59,629 bases of DNA, taken from the NCBI GenBank assembly GCA_012960465.1, contig DUBF01000209.1, positions 1-59,629 of the forward strand, given 5' to 3'. The stretch comes from Rhodospirillales bacterium (GTDB taxonomy: Bacteria; Pseudomonadota; Alphaproteobacteria; Rhodospirillales; UBA2165). Both the position numbers and the translations under genes were made by a program. The stretch's first letter is position 1; every line of letters starts with the position of its first letter. Positions 16,424 to 25,437 of this stretch are shown here, piece after piece. The notes beneath the pieces were generated by a model. It did not search any database. It was not told the origin of the DNA and saw only the letters and a program-made list of their open reading frames with translations.

Positions 16424-16945
16424 ATGGATAGATCTTTTAGAACACAATTTAATTTTAATACTATTTCAGCATTTATATTTATTGTGTTGGGAATTTTTCT
16501 TTACGTAATTATCCCGAGTCAGATTGATAAACCTCTGATACAGTTGGCTGTTGGCCAATTTAATTTGTCACCTGAACTTTTTCCTCAAATTATAGCAATC
16601 TGTATGGTGGTATTGGGTTTTTGGTTTTTATATAAAAGCTTTTCAATAGACCAAGTTAATGAGTTAAAAAATCTGGATAAGGAGGCAATTACTAACGTTA
16701 TCGTAACACTGGTAATGATGGCCATTTATGTACCATTAATGGTCAATCTTGGATTTGTTGTGGGGAGTGCTATTATGATCCTTTCGATGTCTACTTATTT
16801 TGGTAATAGGAATTATATTTTTGGGGCTTTGATTAGTATTTTTCTTCCTATGCTAGTGTTTGTAACTTTTAGAAGGGTTCTGTTGGTTGAACTTCCTCCA
16901 TTCCCTATTGATATTTATCCCCTAACTAACTGGTCTTTGATATAA
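16424..16945 (+). CDS. tctB: TTT transporter small membrane subunit TctB
   Basis: 173 residues with about four transmembrane helices, the expected architecture of TctB. The first helix (AFIFIVLGIFLYVII) is followed by the short periplasmic loop and the SPELFPQIIA segment that corresponds to the TctB 'FP..' motif. TctB and TctA form the membrane complex of the tripartite tricarboxylate transporter fed by the periplasmic protein TctC. I chose the ATG at 16424 as it gives a normal N-terminus; no strong ribosome site precedes it, so translation may be coupled to the upstream dehydrogenase. tctA follows after 41 bases. Confidence 0.85.
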   Translation: MDRSFRTQFNFNTISAFIFIVLGIFLYVIIPSQIDKPLIQLAVGQFNLSPELFPQIIAICMVVLGFWFLYKSFSIDQVNELKNLDKEAITNVIVTLVMMAIYVPLMVNLGFVVGSAIMILSMSTYFGNRNYIFGALISIFLPMLVFVTFRRVLLVELPPFPIDIYPLTNWSLI

Positions 16946-16986
16946 GTTTTACGGCTCACAATTTCAACCCGGAGAACTAAAAATAG

Positions 16987-18492
16987 ATGTTTGAGTCATT
17001 CATAGAAGGTATTGGCTTGGCGCTGCGTTGGGACACCATGATTTATATATCAGGTGGACTATTCCTCGGGATGTTTGTTGGGGCGTTGCCGGGTTTTACT
17101 ACATTGATGGCGATGGCAATTCTTTTACCTATTTCGTTTTTCCTTGACCCGCTATTGGGAATTCCTTTTTTAATTGGGGTTTATAAAGGCGGTATTTATG
17201 GAGGCTCAATTCCTGCTATTTTGATTTCAATGCCAGGGACGGGTGCGGCGGTGGCCACAACTTTTGATGGTCCAAGTTTGACTAAGAAAGGTCAAGGTAG
17301 AAAAGCACTTGAGATGGCCTTATTTTCTTCCGTTTCAGGAGATCTCTCTAGTGACATTATTACAATAGCGCTCATTGGGCCCATCGCGGCAGTTGCTTTA
17401 TTACTAGGGCCACCGGAATTGGCAGCCATTTTGTTGTTGGCGCTGATTGTTATTTCAGCAACGTCAAGTGGAGTATTTGTTAAAGGCCTATTAATGCTGG
17501 TAGTGGGTCTATTTTTTGGAATGATAGGTCAAGATCCTATTGGGGCATTATCGCGGTTCTCTATGGGTATCCCGCAGATTGAGGCGGGTATCCCATTGCT
17601 GCCAATGTTGATTGGTGTTTTCGCGTTACCTGAGATTTTTACTAATATTGAAAAGAAAGCCTCTTCTTTGATCAAGGCCGAAGATCTTAAAGTGAGTGGT
17701 GCGCGCTTAACCTGGACCGAATTTAAGAGCTGTATTCGAACAATTGCACGATCTACAGTAATTGGTACATCCATAGGCATGATCCCGGGAGTTGGGCAGG
17801 TCGTTGCGGCATTTATGGGTTATGCTGCGGCGAAATCCGCCTCAACGCACCCCGAAACTTTTGGCGAGGGGGAACTTGAAGGTGTTGCCGCTGCGGAGGC
17901 CGCCAATAATGCAGTAAATGGTCCAACACTAGTGCCTTTGTTAACATTGGGCATTCCGGGGGATAATTTGACAGTTATACTTGTGGGCGCTTTCATTGCG
18001 CAAGGTATGAGGCCAGGCCCGCAATTAATGGAAGAGCAAGGCTCCCTAGTTTTTGCAATACTCGTAGCGATGGCGCTGGCAAATATATTATTTCTAGGAA
18101 TTGGTTACTTGTGTATTCCATTTTTCGCCCGAGTAGTAACGATCAGGAAATCGTTCTTACTACCTTTAACTTTAGTTTTTGCTTTTGCTGGCTCTTGGGT
18201 GTTTCGTGCCCAGCCATTTGATTTGGCGGTTCTAGTATTCTTTGGCGCATTTGGTTATATTGCGAAAAAACTACATTTTGATGTAACGCCAATGGCGATG
18301 GGTTTTATTTTAGGACCAACGCTCGAATATTCTTTTGGGCAGAGTATAACACTTTCAAACGGCGAGCTTTTTGGTTACATGTTATTTGAAAGGCCAATTA
18401 CTGCCGTTATTTTAACTCTCACGCCCATTGTTACTTTTTTAATGTGGCGTAGAAGTAATCGACTTAGGAAACAATTTGAGACTGAGGAATAA
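16987..18492 (+). CDS. tctA: TTT transporter large permease TctA
   Basis: 501 residues with about 11-12 transmembrane helices, full length for TctA. The N-terminal FVGALPGFT motif and the internal repeat segments GGIYGGSIPAILISMPGTGAA and IGMIPGVGQVVAAF carry the paired Gly-Pro substrate-site motifs of the family, and TLGIPGDNLTVILVGAF is a further signature. It is secondary active and driven by an ion gradient. Its binding protein lies 174 bases downstream, across a separate promoter-like region, which is an unusual arrangement allowing independent expression of TctC. Confidence 0.93.
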   Translation: MFESFIEGIGLALRWDTMIYISGGLFLGMFVGALPGFTTLMAMAILLPISFFLDPLLGIPFLIGVYKGGIYGGSIPAILISMPGTGAAVATTFDGPSLTKKGQGRKALEMALFSSVSGDLSSDIITIALIGPIAAVALLLGPPELAAILLLALIVISATSSGVFVKGLLMLVVGLFFGMIGQDPIGALSRFSMGIPQIEAGIPLLPMLIGVFALPEIFTNIEKKASSLIKAEDLKVSGARLTWTEFKSCIRTIARSTVIGTSIGMIPGVGQVVAAFMGYAAAKSASTHPETFGEGELEGVAAAEAANNAVNGPTLVPLLTLGIPGDNLTVILVGAFIAQGMRPGPQLMEEQGSLVFAILVAMALANILFLGIGYLCIPFFARVVTIRKSFLLPLTLVFAFAGSWVFRAQPFDLAVLVFFGAFGYIAKKLHFDVTPMAMGFILGPTLEYSFGQSITLSNGELFGYMLFERPITAVILTLTPIVTFLMWRRSNRLRKQFETEE

Positions 18493-18558
18493 AATAGAAA
18501 TCAACAAAATTAAGGGATTAGTGTTAGGAATAAACATACAGTGAAACATTATTTGGTC

Positions 18559-18594
18559 TTGACGAGGGCTTTATGTTTGAGATCTTATATAAGA
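18559..18594 (+). promoter_or_regulatory. Promoter and palindrome copy 2 ahead of tctC
   Basis: TTGACG (18559-18564) is followed by TCTTATATAAGA (18583-18594), a perfect 12-base palindrome identical to the one at 15270-15281. Its first half could serve as the -10 box (TCTTAT at 18 bases spacing), so a bound regulator would block polymerase. It is 72 bases ahead of the tctC start. Confidence 0.5.
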
Positions 18595-18666
18595 GTTGAA
18601 TCAATAAATTTAATAATTTTAAAATACACAATAATTAAATTATTTTAACTTAGAGGGGAAATTAAT

Positions 18667-19629
18667 ATGCGGATGATTAATCTGACTAAGCTTTTTCTTG
18701 GTACTGTGTTGGCTTTGGGGTTATCGATTGATGACGTTAAGGCTGAGTATCCAGAAAAACCCATTACCATGATACTGCCTTTGGGAGCAGGTGGCTCTCA
18801 TGATCGCAATGCTCGGGTTTTCACGAGTGTTATTCCAGTATTTCTTGGAAATGCTATTATTGTAAAATTAATGCCAGGTGCATCAGGGCAAGTAGGGACG
18901 GCGGCGGCGGCTCGAGCCAAACCCGATGGCTATACATTGCTTTTCACTCATAATTATTATGATCAGCTGCAAAAGCATGTAAAAAAATTACCATATAACA
19001 CGGACAAGGATTTCATCACAGTTGGAAAATTGAACTCAGGTAGTTTCTCTGTGATTGTCCGTGCCGATAGCCCGTTTAAATCATGGAAAGAGTTAGTTGC
19101 ATTTGCTAAAAAGAACCCTGGAAAACTAAAATTCGCACATTCTGGTAACTGGGGAGCTACTCATGCTCCTGCTCTTCAGCTTTTCACTGAAGCGGGTATC
19201 GTTAAAAATGTTGTGATGGTACCTTATAAAGGTGGTGGACCTTCTTTACGTGGTTTTCTTGCCAAAGAGGCTGATTTTACCTTTCAGTTTAAATCAACAA
19301 TTTTAGCTCAAGGTAAAAAAGTTCGCGTTTTGATTAGTGCAGGTAAAAAAACTGCATTTAAGGGTGTCCCAACGTTTGGTGATCTCGGTTACACGACTGA
19401 TATTGGTTTGATGCATCGCGTGCTTATGGCGCAGCGCGGTATTCCTGCCGATCGACTGGCAAAGCTTCGCTCTGCTATGACTAAATTGCAAGGTCATAAA
19501 ACCTATAAAAAACTAATTAAGGCGATTGGTGAAGTGACGGATTATGAAACTGGTCCAGCCTATGAAGCTCAACGCCCCGCTCAAAGTAAGGCGTATAAGG
19601 CAATGGTTCAGGGTTTGATGAAAAAATAA
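18667..19629 (+). CDS. tctC: TTT periplasmic substrate-binding protein TctC (Bug family)
   Basis: 320 residues with an N-terminal Sec signal (about 1-26, cleaved near VKAE). Mature signatures of the Bug family are visible: YPEKPITMILPLGAGGSHD, GASGQVGTAAAARAKPDGYT and VPYKGGGPSLRGFLAKEADF. These proteins bind small carboxylates through two water molecules; acidic binding residues can be replaced, so the ligand could be almost any organic acid. AGAGGGGAAATTA precedes the ATG. It has its own promoter-like region and is followed directly by a strong terminator, as expected of a binding protein needed in excess over its permease. Confidence 0.95.
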   Translation: MRMINLTKLFLGTVLALGLSIDDVKAEYPEKPITMILPLGAGGSHDRNARVFTSVIPVFLGNAIIVKLMPGASGQVGTAAAARAKPDGYTLLFTHNYYDQLQKHVKKLPYNTDKDFITVGKLNSGSFSVIVRADSPFKSWKELVAFAKKNPGKLKFAHSGNWGATHAPALQLFTEAGIVKNVVMVPYKGGGPSLRGFLAKEADFTFQFKSTILAQGKKVRVLISAGKKTAFKGVPTFGDLGYTTDIGLMHRVLMAQRGIPADRLAKLRSAMTKLQGHKTYKKLIKAIGEVTDYETGPAYEAQRPAQSKAYKAMVQGLMKK

Positions 19630-19644
19630 GTCTAATTCTGATTT

Positions 19645-19687
19645 AAAAAAACTAGCATCCCCTATTCTAAGGGGATGCTAGTTTTTT
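19645..19687. terminator. Bidirectional rho-independent terminator
   Basis: A perfect 17-base-pair stem with arms at 19645-19661 and 19671-19687, built from ACTAGCATCCCC and GGGGATGCTAGT flanked by an A-run on the left and a T-run on the right. The loop is about 9 bases. It lies between convergent genes (tctC ending 19629 and the dehydrogenase ending 19733), and the A/T runs let it work on both strands. Confidence 0.92.
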
Positions 19688-19732
19688 AGACTTTGTAATA
19701 TATATAAAAACGTTAGTTGATTATGTTTAATT

Positions 19733-20653
19733 TTACTTCCTTTGCTTTTTTGAATTTCTATCCAGCTTTTCTAGGGCCGGATAAAGCTTGGTAAAATCTT
19801 CTTCCGACCTACCTTGGGTAATGGCTTCTTGTATATAGGCGTAGGTATTTTTTCCAATGTTAACGGTAGCACCGAGTTTATCAGCTAACGCAATTGCCAT
19901 GCCGACGTCCTTGTTGAGATTATAGACGCGAGAGCGCCCATCCCAGGTTTTGGAGAGAATATGGTCTGGGAACCGACGCTCCGAAATAAAGCTCCGAGCA
20001 TTACCATTATTGAAAACTTCTATTAAATCCTTAAGTTCTATACCCGCGCGTCTACCCAGATGGGCGGCCTCACATAGTGCAAAGAAATTAGTATGAGTGA
20101 TCATGTTGTGTACGATTTTCATCGTGTGACCTGTACCACTTTTACCAAGATAAATGAGTTTTTTAGCCACGGAAGCAAGCACGGGGGCAGTTTTATTAAA
20201 AATCTTTGGATCTCCGCCAATCATTAAGGTCATGGTGCCTTTATCAGCTCCTAGGGCTCCGCCGCCCGTCATACCTGCATCCATATAACTAACACCTTTA
20301 GAAGCTGCACGCCGTGCGAGTTTTTTCGTATAGTTGGGATCAGAAGTTGTGAAATCGTAAAGAATTAGTCCCCGTTTCGGATTTGCTAAAATACTATTTT
20401 TGCCTTTTAGCATCGCATTAATCTCAACTGAACCCGGCACAACAAAAATAATGATAGAACATTTTTGCGACATTTCATCCGGCATTACTATCGTTGCGGT
20501 TTTCTCGAAAGCTTTGCACGCTGTTTCAGCTAGATCCCATACAAAAACTTTATTACCCGCCTTGATTAGATTCTTAGCAATTCCTCTGCCCATATTGCCG
20601 AGACCAATGACACCAATTTTTTTTATGGATATTTTTTTTGAATTAGAATTCAT
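19733..20653 (-). CDS. 3-hydroxyisobutyrate dehydrogenase family oxidoreductase
   Basis: 306 residues. The N-terminal NAD(P) domain has GLGNMG near residues 16-21 and a central long helix precedes the C-terminal helical domain. The substrate loop reads DAGMTGG instead of the usual DAPVSGG, and the catalytic lysine is in GTGHTMKIVHN. The family includes 3-hydroxyisobutyrate, tartronate semialdehyde and 6-phosphogluconate-type dehydrogenases. I chose the ATG at 20653, which overlaps the upstream paralogue by 11 bases; the frame is open further but those residues lie inside the upstream gene. It is the last gene of a GntR-headed operon. Confidence 0.88.
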   Translation of the reverse strand: MNSNSKKISIKKIGVIGLGNMGRGIAKNLIKAGNKVFVWDLAETACKAFEKTATIVMPDEMSQKCSIIIFVVPGSVEINAMLKGKNSILANPKRGLILYDFTTSDPNYTKKLARRAASKGVSYMDAGMTGGGALGADKGTMTLMIGGDPKIFNKTAPVLASVAKKLIYLGKSGTGHTMKIVHNMITHTNFFALCEAAHLGRRAGIELKDLIEVFNNGNARSFISERRFPDHILSKTWDGRSRVYNLNKDVGMAIALADKLGATVNIGKNTYAYIQEAITQGRSEEDFTKLYPALEKLDRNSKKQRK

Positions 20654-21560
20654 TGGTTTTTTTTTCTTCTTTCGGACGTTCAATATTGGCGGCTCTCTCC
20701 ATCGCTGCGCATACCGCTGCGGCATCTTCATCAAAATGACCTTGTGCAATAGCGGCATAATAGGATTGCAGAGCAACATGATAAATTGGCGTCGGGACTT
20801 GCATCTTATGGGCATGATCTGAAATAAACCGAGAATCTTTGATTGGTACTGAAAAGTTCATACCCTCATGCTCATAGTTGTTATTTGCCATCATTGCCCC
20901 TCTAGTTTCAAACATAGAAGAGCTTGAGCCTGATCCACTAATGACATCATGAATTAATTCAGGGTCGAGGCCCGATTTCATGCCTAAAACCATTACTTCG
21001 GCCGCTACAGAGTTATGAACTAAATTGAGGATATTCGCACAAAACTTCATCTTCATGCCGTTACCAAAGGGACCAACATAAAAAGTTCTACGCGCAAAAC
21101 CTTGAATAATTTTTTGAACATCATTGTACGTTGCTTCATCGCCACTACCAAAAGCCGTTAGCTGTTTTTTGACTGCTAGAATTCGATTACCACTCACTGG
21201 ACAATCAAGCATTTTTTTATCCACGGCGTCCATAAGGGACTTGGCTTGTTCTTTATCCTCGACAGGAAAGGTACTTGTCTCGATAATGACTTGTCCAATC
21301 TTATTAGCTTTATCGATACCGTCGTCGCCACCAAAGACGTCTAATAAAACATCCACGGTTGGCAAGCATGTAATGAGAACATCGCTGAGCATGGCTGCGT
21401 CGCAGGGCGATTTAGCGATTTGCATGCCAAGTATCTCGAGCTCTTCCATAATTTTTGGTCGAATATCATAACCAATAACTTCAAATCCACTGTCAATTAT
21501 GTTTGGCACCATTGCAGAACCTAAGACGCCAAGTCCAATGAAGCCAATCTTCCTAGTCAT
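20643..21560 (-). CDS. 3-hydroxyisobutyrate dehydrogenase family oxidoreductase
   Basis: 305 residues, a paralogue of the downstream gene. GLGVLG near residues 9-14 is the dinucleotide motif, LDCPVSG is the substrate loop, and the catalytic lysine lies in GNGMKMKFCAN. Relative to classical HibD the sequence SGSGSSSSMFETRG replaces part of the C-terminal helix region, as in several uncharacterised tartronate-semialdehyde-reductase-like proteins. I chose the ATG at 21560, which has AAGGA 8 bases upstream. It is 19 bases after the GntR/UTRA gene and overlaps the next gene, so the three are one transcript. Confidence 0.88.
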   Translation of the reverse strand: MTRKIGFIGLGVLGSAMVPNIIDSGFEVIGYDIRPKIMEELEILGMQIAKSPCDAAMLSDVLITCLPTVDVLLDVFGGDDGIDKANKIGQVIIETSTFPVEDKEQAKSLMDAVDKKMLDCPVSGNRILAVKKQLTAFGSGDEATYNDVQKIIQGFARRTFYVGPFGNGMKMKFCANILNLVHNSVAAEVMVLGMKSGLDPELIHDVISGSGSSSSMFETRGAMMANNNYEHEGMNFSVPIKDSRFISDHAHKMQVPTPIYHVALQSYYAAIAQGHFDEDAAAVCAAMERAANIERPKEEKKTNEF

Positions 21561-21579
21561 TAAGTTAGTCCTTTTTTTA

Positions 21580-22344
21580 TTAGCCACGTTCCGAGATATA
21601 TTTGTAGTTGCGTGTATCACAATGGCTAACCCGCCATTCAACCGGACGGCCATCTAGCATTCGTGCAACACGATCAATCTCTAACATCGGGGTGCCCTCA
21701 TCAATATTTAGGATAGTAGCTTCTTCTGCTGATGCGCTGACGGCTTTCAAATGTTCTTCCGCTTTAGCTATCGTGATACCATAAGATAACTGATAGAACC
21801 GAAATAGATTGTTGGGCGGTTCCATCTCAGAACCGAAGCCAGGAAAATGTTCCAGTGGAAGGCAAATGGTTTCTATAATCGTCGAAATATTGTCAAAATA
21901 ACGGATGCGATGGAAGCGCACGACCATCTCACCATCATTAAGCTCTAGCCTAGCTTGTTCTAGTGGAGATGGTAATTTTTCTTCGCATGAAAGAATAGTG
22001 CTTTCTGGTAAAATACGTGTGCCGTCATTACCGACAATACTAAAATAAAGAAATAAGGCTCGCCTCTCAGTATGTTCAGAAACAAAAGTACCAATCCCTT
22101 GTTGGCGAAATAGTAGGTGTTCGGCAACCATGTCATTAAGCGCTTTTCGCACCGTGCCTTGGCTAACATTGAGTTCTGCGGCTAGCTGTATTTCGCTTGG
22201 CAGTATGTCACCTGGTTTCCATACATTGTCTATTAAGCGTTGTCGAATAATATTATCGACTTTTTGATATTTCGTTTGTGTTAGCTTTTTCCTGTCATTT
22301 ATTCGTATTTCTTTATCTGCGGAGTGCATTGATTTTTGTTTCAT
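21580..22344 (-). CDS. GntR family transcriptional regulator, UTRA (HutC) domain
   Basis: 254 residues. The winged helix-turn-helix covers about 25-95, with SEIQLAAELNVSQGTVRKALNDM and the wing FRQQGIGTFVS, followed by a UTRA ligand domain (about 115-250) of the HutC/FarR type. The N-terminal 20 residues are basic and probably disordered. It heads an operon with two beta-hydroxyacid dehydrogenases and is divergent from the cupin/dehydrogenase pair at 22497, so it probably controls both directions from the 150-base intergenic region. No convincing operator symmetry was seen there. Confidence 0.9.
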   Translation of the reverse strand: MKQKSMHSADKEIRINDRKKLTQTKYQKVDNIIRQRLIDNVWKPGDILPSEIQLAAELNVSQGTVRKALNDMVAEHLLFRQQGIGTFVSEHTERRALFLYFSIVGNDGTRILPESTILSCEEKLPSPLEQARLELNDGEMVVRFHRIRYFDNISTIIETICLPLEHFPGFGSEMEPPNNLFRFYQLSYGITIAKAEEHLKAVSASAEEATILNIDEGTPMLEIDRVARMLDGRPVEWRVSHCDTRNYKYISERG

Positions 22345-22496
22345 ATTTCTCTGCCCACGTATTTTTTTAAGTTTTTAATTAAGGTCTGTTATTAAAACTA
22401 TACTCTCGCATCAGACATTGCGAAAGCTATTGATTCTAGTATTCTAAACAGAAAGATATAGCATTTGAGCTAAGTTCAAATAAATAGGACAGAAGA

Positions 22497-22907
22497 ATGT
22501 CACAGACAAAAATTTTTAAAATCAAAGACGCGCCTACCCATGAACGAGGTGATGGTGTTATTACAACAGTTCTTGTTACCAATGAAAAATGTGGTTCTCG
22601 CATTACGTCTGGGTTGACCAGCTTTCCCGCTGGCAAAGAAGTGCCCGTACATTGTCACAATTGTGATGAGCAGGTTGTGTTACTTGAGGGTGAATGTAAT
22701 GTGGAAATTGCTGGAGAATTGACGGCCGTGTTTCCAATGGACACTACGTACATTAAAGCAGGTACATATCATCGTTTTGTTAATATTGGTGAAACACGGG
22801 CGGTCATTCTTTGGACCTATGATTCTGATGCCGTTACTCGCACTTTCCAGGAGACCGGGAAAACCGTTGAGCATTTATCTGGCGACGATGTTGTCACACG
22901 TCAATAA
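22497..22907 (+). CDS. Cupin domain protein
   Basis: 136 residues containing one double-stranded beta-helix cupin. The metal-binding motif 1 is visible as PVHCHNCDEQVVLLEG (two His and a Glu), and motif 2 contributes the His of AGTYHRFVNIG. This gives a 3-His/1-Glu site able to hold Fe, Mn or Zn. Small single cupins act as isomerases, dioxygenases or ligand sensors, and no substrate can be named. It is followed after 21 bases by the Ldh-family dehydrogenase, so they are likely co-translated in a sugar-acid or hydroxy-acid pathway. Confidence 0.85.
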   Translation: MSQTKIFKIKDAPTHERGDGVITTVLVTNEKCGSRITSGLTSFPAGKEVPVHCHNCDEQVVLLEGECNVEIAGELTAVFPMDTTYIKAGTYHRFVNIGETRAVILWTYDSDAVTRTFQETGKTVEHLSGDDVVTRQ

Positions 22908-22928
22908 AATAATAAATAGGAGAAATTT

Positions 22929-23996
22929 ATGGCTGAAAAAGCTTTCGATACAAAACGCTTTTCAGCTGGGGCGATTGCAGAATTTATTCAGCGTGCTTTA
23001 GTGGCCGTCGAAATGCCGCGCGAGGATGCTCGTATTGTTGCAAAGTTAATGACTGAAGCTGATATTAATGGATCTGATGGCCATGGGATATTCAGATTGC
23101 CAGGTTATATCCGCCGAATAAAAGAAGGCGGATTAAATCTAAAGCCTAATATTCATGTAGAGAGAGATAAAAGTGGTATGGCTTTGGTTGATGGGGATAA
23201 TGCGCAAGGACATCTGGTAATGCGATATTGCGCTGAGTTAGCAATTAAGAAAGCTAAAGATAGCGGTGTTGCTTGGGTAGGAACACATCATAGTAACCAT
23301 GCTGGACCGGCTGCACTTTATGCAAAAATGCCACTTGCTGAAGATATGATTGGGTTATACGTCGCAATCGGAAATGCTAATCATTTGCCGCCTTGGGGTG
23401 GTGTTGAAATGCTACTTAGTACGAACCCTATCGCTATTGCTGTACCGGGAAAGAATGAACCTGCAATAGTATTAGATATGGCGACTACTGTTGCTGCTTA
23501 CGGTAAAGTTAAGACGGCAGTACAACGCGGCGAGGAAATGCCAGAGGGTTGGATGATTGATAGGCATGGACAACCTCTAACCGACCCAACAAAATCTGAT
23601 GAGGGTTTTTTAATGCCAATTGGTGGACCAAAGGGCTATGGCTTAGCACTGATGTTTGGCCTTCTTGCCGGTACTCTTAATGGGGCTGCTTTCGGCAAAG
23701 ATGTTGTAGATTTTAATGTTGATTTCAAAACGCCAACGAATACGGGCCAGTTTATTGTCGCTATCGATATAGCGGCGTTTGGAGACGTTGATGCTTTTAA
23801 ACAAAATGTTGACCATATATATAGGGCTATGAAAGCCTCACCTACCCTTCCAGGCTATGATGAGGTTCTATTGCCAGGCGAACAAAGTCACAAGAAACGC
23901 CAAGATCGTACACAGAATGGTGTGCCGATTCATAGTGGTCTACTAAAGTCTCTAGCCAAGACCGCGAATGAATTGGGTGTTGTGACTTTAGAGTAA
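22929..23996 (+). CDS. Ldh family oxidoreductase (malate/L-lactate/ureidoglycolate dehydrogenase type)
   Basis: 355 residues, full length for the malate/L-sulfolactate/ureidoglycolate dehydrogenase family, whose NAD(P) fold differs from classical LDH. Conserved segments are GSDGHGIFRLPGYIRRI, which holds a catalytic His, HHSNHAGPAALYA, LSTNPIAIAVP and GGPKGYGLALM. The family oxidises L-2-hydroxy acids with a carboxylate or sulfonate group. AGGAGAAATTT precedes the ATG. It is downstream of the cupin and converges on a Gfo/Idh/MocA gene. The substrate may be whatever the UTRA regulator senses. Confidence 0.92.
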   Translation: MAEKAFDTKRFSAGAIAEFIQRALVAVEMPREDARIVAKLMTEADINGSDGHGIFRLPGYIRRIKEGGLNLKPNIHVERDKSGMALVDGDNAQGHLVMRYCAELAIKKAKDSGVAWVGTHHSNHAGPAALYAKMPLAEDMIGLYVAIGNANHLPPWGGVEMLLSTNPIAIAVPGKNEPAIVLDMATTVAAYGKVKTAVQRGEEMPEGWMIDRHGQPLTDPTKSDEGFLMPIGGPKGYGLALMFGLLAGTLNGAAFGKDVVDFNVDFKTPTNTGQFIVAIDIAAFGDVDAFKQNVDHIYRAMKASPTLPGYDEVLLPGEQSHKKRQDRTQNGVPIHSGLLKSLAKTANELGVVTLE

Positions 23997-24080
23997 AACA
24001 AACCTAGTTAGAAAATTAATTTCTTTAATGAAAATCCATTACTCTTCTGCCACGTGTTTCTTATTTGAGCCCAAAAAAGT

Positions 24081-25211
24081 TTATTTATAAAATTCTTCTG
24101 GATCGATTGGCAATTCCACCTCTTGGCCGCGTTTTGCGGAGAGATCCATGGCCATTGTGCACATTAGGTTTGCGTGACCTTCAGCTGCCGTTGCATGTGG
24201 GGTTGGCGTTCCCATCATTATTCTTGTAAACCAGCCTATAGTTTCTTCACGCATCGGACCATAAAGTTGGCCGTTCCAAAGGTCGCCGGGAGGGTAGGAG
24301 GTCAAGAAATCGACGTGTCGTTCAGGTGCTTCATAGCCTCCAGAAATATAGCCTCCGGGCAGCTTTTCGTTGGTAGCTAGAACTAGGTCTCGGTGCGTGT
24401 CTTCGATGTCAATAATACCTTCTTTACCGACTATTCCGATTTCTAAACCATAAACTGTACCCGGCCAAACTTCCGGTAAGGCCCAACAAATATTCATGGA
24501 AAATAGTGTGCCATCATCCATTGTGAAAATGCCAAAGGTTGAATCTTTTGTGCCCCATTCGTTGAGGACTTTTTCGACTGACTTGGCATAAACGGTTTTT
24601 GGTTTTTTACCTTCCATTAGCCACATCGACATATCTAATGAATGGGTGCCAGAAACTACCATTGGGGTTAAGTTATGACGGGCATTAGTTTTGGTGATGG
24701 TAGCAATTGGGACCATTCGGTTCATGAATGCACGGGTGGTTACCGAGTGCACATCACCAATTTGGCCGTTCATGAGACGCTCTTTGACAGTTAAGAACCT
24801 GCGACGAAAACGTTGAGTGTAGCCGACACAAGCATCTAAGTTTGCCTGTTCAATTGCACTCAATATTTGAAATGATTCTCGGGCTTCGGTTGCTAAAGGC
24901 TTTTCAATAAAAAGCTTATGTCCCTCTTCAACAGCTAGTAATGTTGGCTCAGTATGTTTATTTTCATCCGTTATGATCATGACGGCATTCACCTCTGGCC
25001 GCTTGATCAACTCATTAAAGTCATTGGTGTAAAAGTCAGCATTTGTATCTGTTGCAAGTTGCTTACCCAGATCATCATTAATATCGCAAAGCCCCAACCA
25101 TTTAATACCTGGGTACTCTCGAGCGTATTTAGCACGAATACGACCGATGGTGCCGCACCCAACTATTGCCAAGCCAATTTCATCTACGGTGTCCATATTG
25201 ATCTCAGGCAT
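24081..25211 (-). CDS. Gfo/Idh/MocA family oxidoreductase
   Basis: 376 residues. The Rossmann motif GCGTIG is near residues 18-23 and the catalytic lysine in FIEKP near 106. The C-terminal domain has SGTHSLDMSMWL, where the His-x-x-Asp stands for the usual substrate-proton relay. Like the protein at 15340 it contains an E/DDTHRD segment and the WALP/WTMP motif, so the two are paralogues likely to act on related polyols. AGAGG lies 5 bases before the ATG. It is convergent with the Ldh gene and downstream of the ketopantoate-reductase-like gene by 226 bases. Confidence 0.88.
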   Translation of the reverse strand: MPEINMDTVDEIGLAIVGCGTIGRIRAKYAREYPGIKWLGLCDINDDLGKQLATDTNADFYTNDFNELIKRPEVNAVMIITDENKHTEPTLLAVEEGHKLFIEKPLATEARESFQILSAIEQANLDACVGYTQRFRRRFLTVKERLMNGQIGDVHSVTTRAFMNRMVPIATITKTNARHNLTPMVVSGTHSLDMSMWLMEGKKPKTVYAKSVEKVLNEWGTKDSTFGIFTMDDGTLFSMNICWALPEVWPGTVYGLEIGIVGKEGIIDIEDTHRDLVLATNEKLPGGYISGGYEAPERHVDFLTSYPPGDLWNGQLYGPMREETIGWFTRIMMGTPTPHATAAEGHANLMCTMAMDLSAKRGQEVELPIDPEEFYK

Positions 25212-25437
25212 TTTTACCTCTACCTTTTTATATCTGTTATTGGTTAATTTCTTTAAAGAATTAGTTGATAACTTTTCTAAGCTTAAATTTATGTATCGTA
25301 AAGTGGTATAGAAAAATTTATGTGTTTTATATTTACTTTGAAATTTATTAAATTTATTTATTATTTAATCAAATTTGGGATTTAGCCTGAGCCAACCTTA
25401 TAGACGGGTTCCCATACTTCTATCCTGAAGAATGTGT

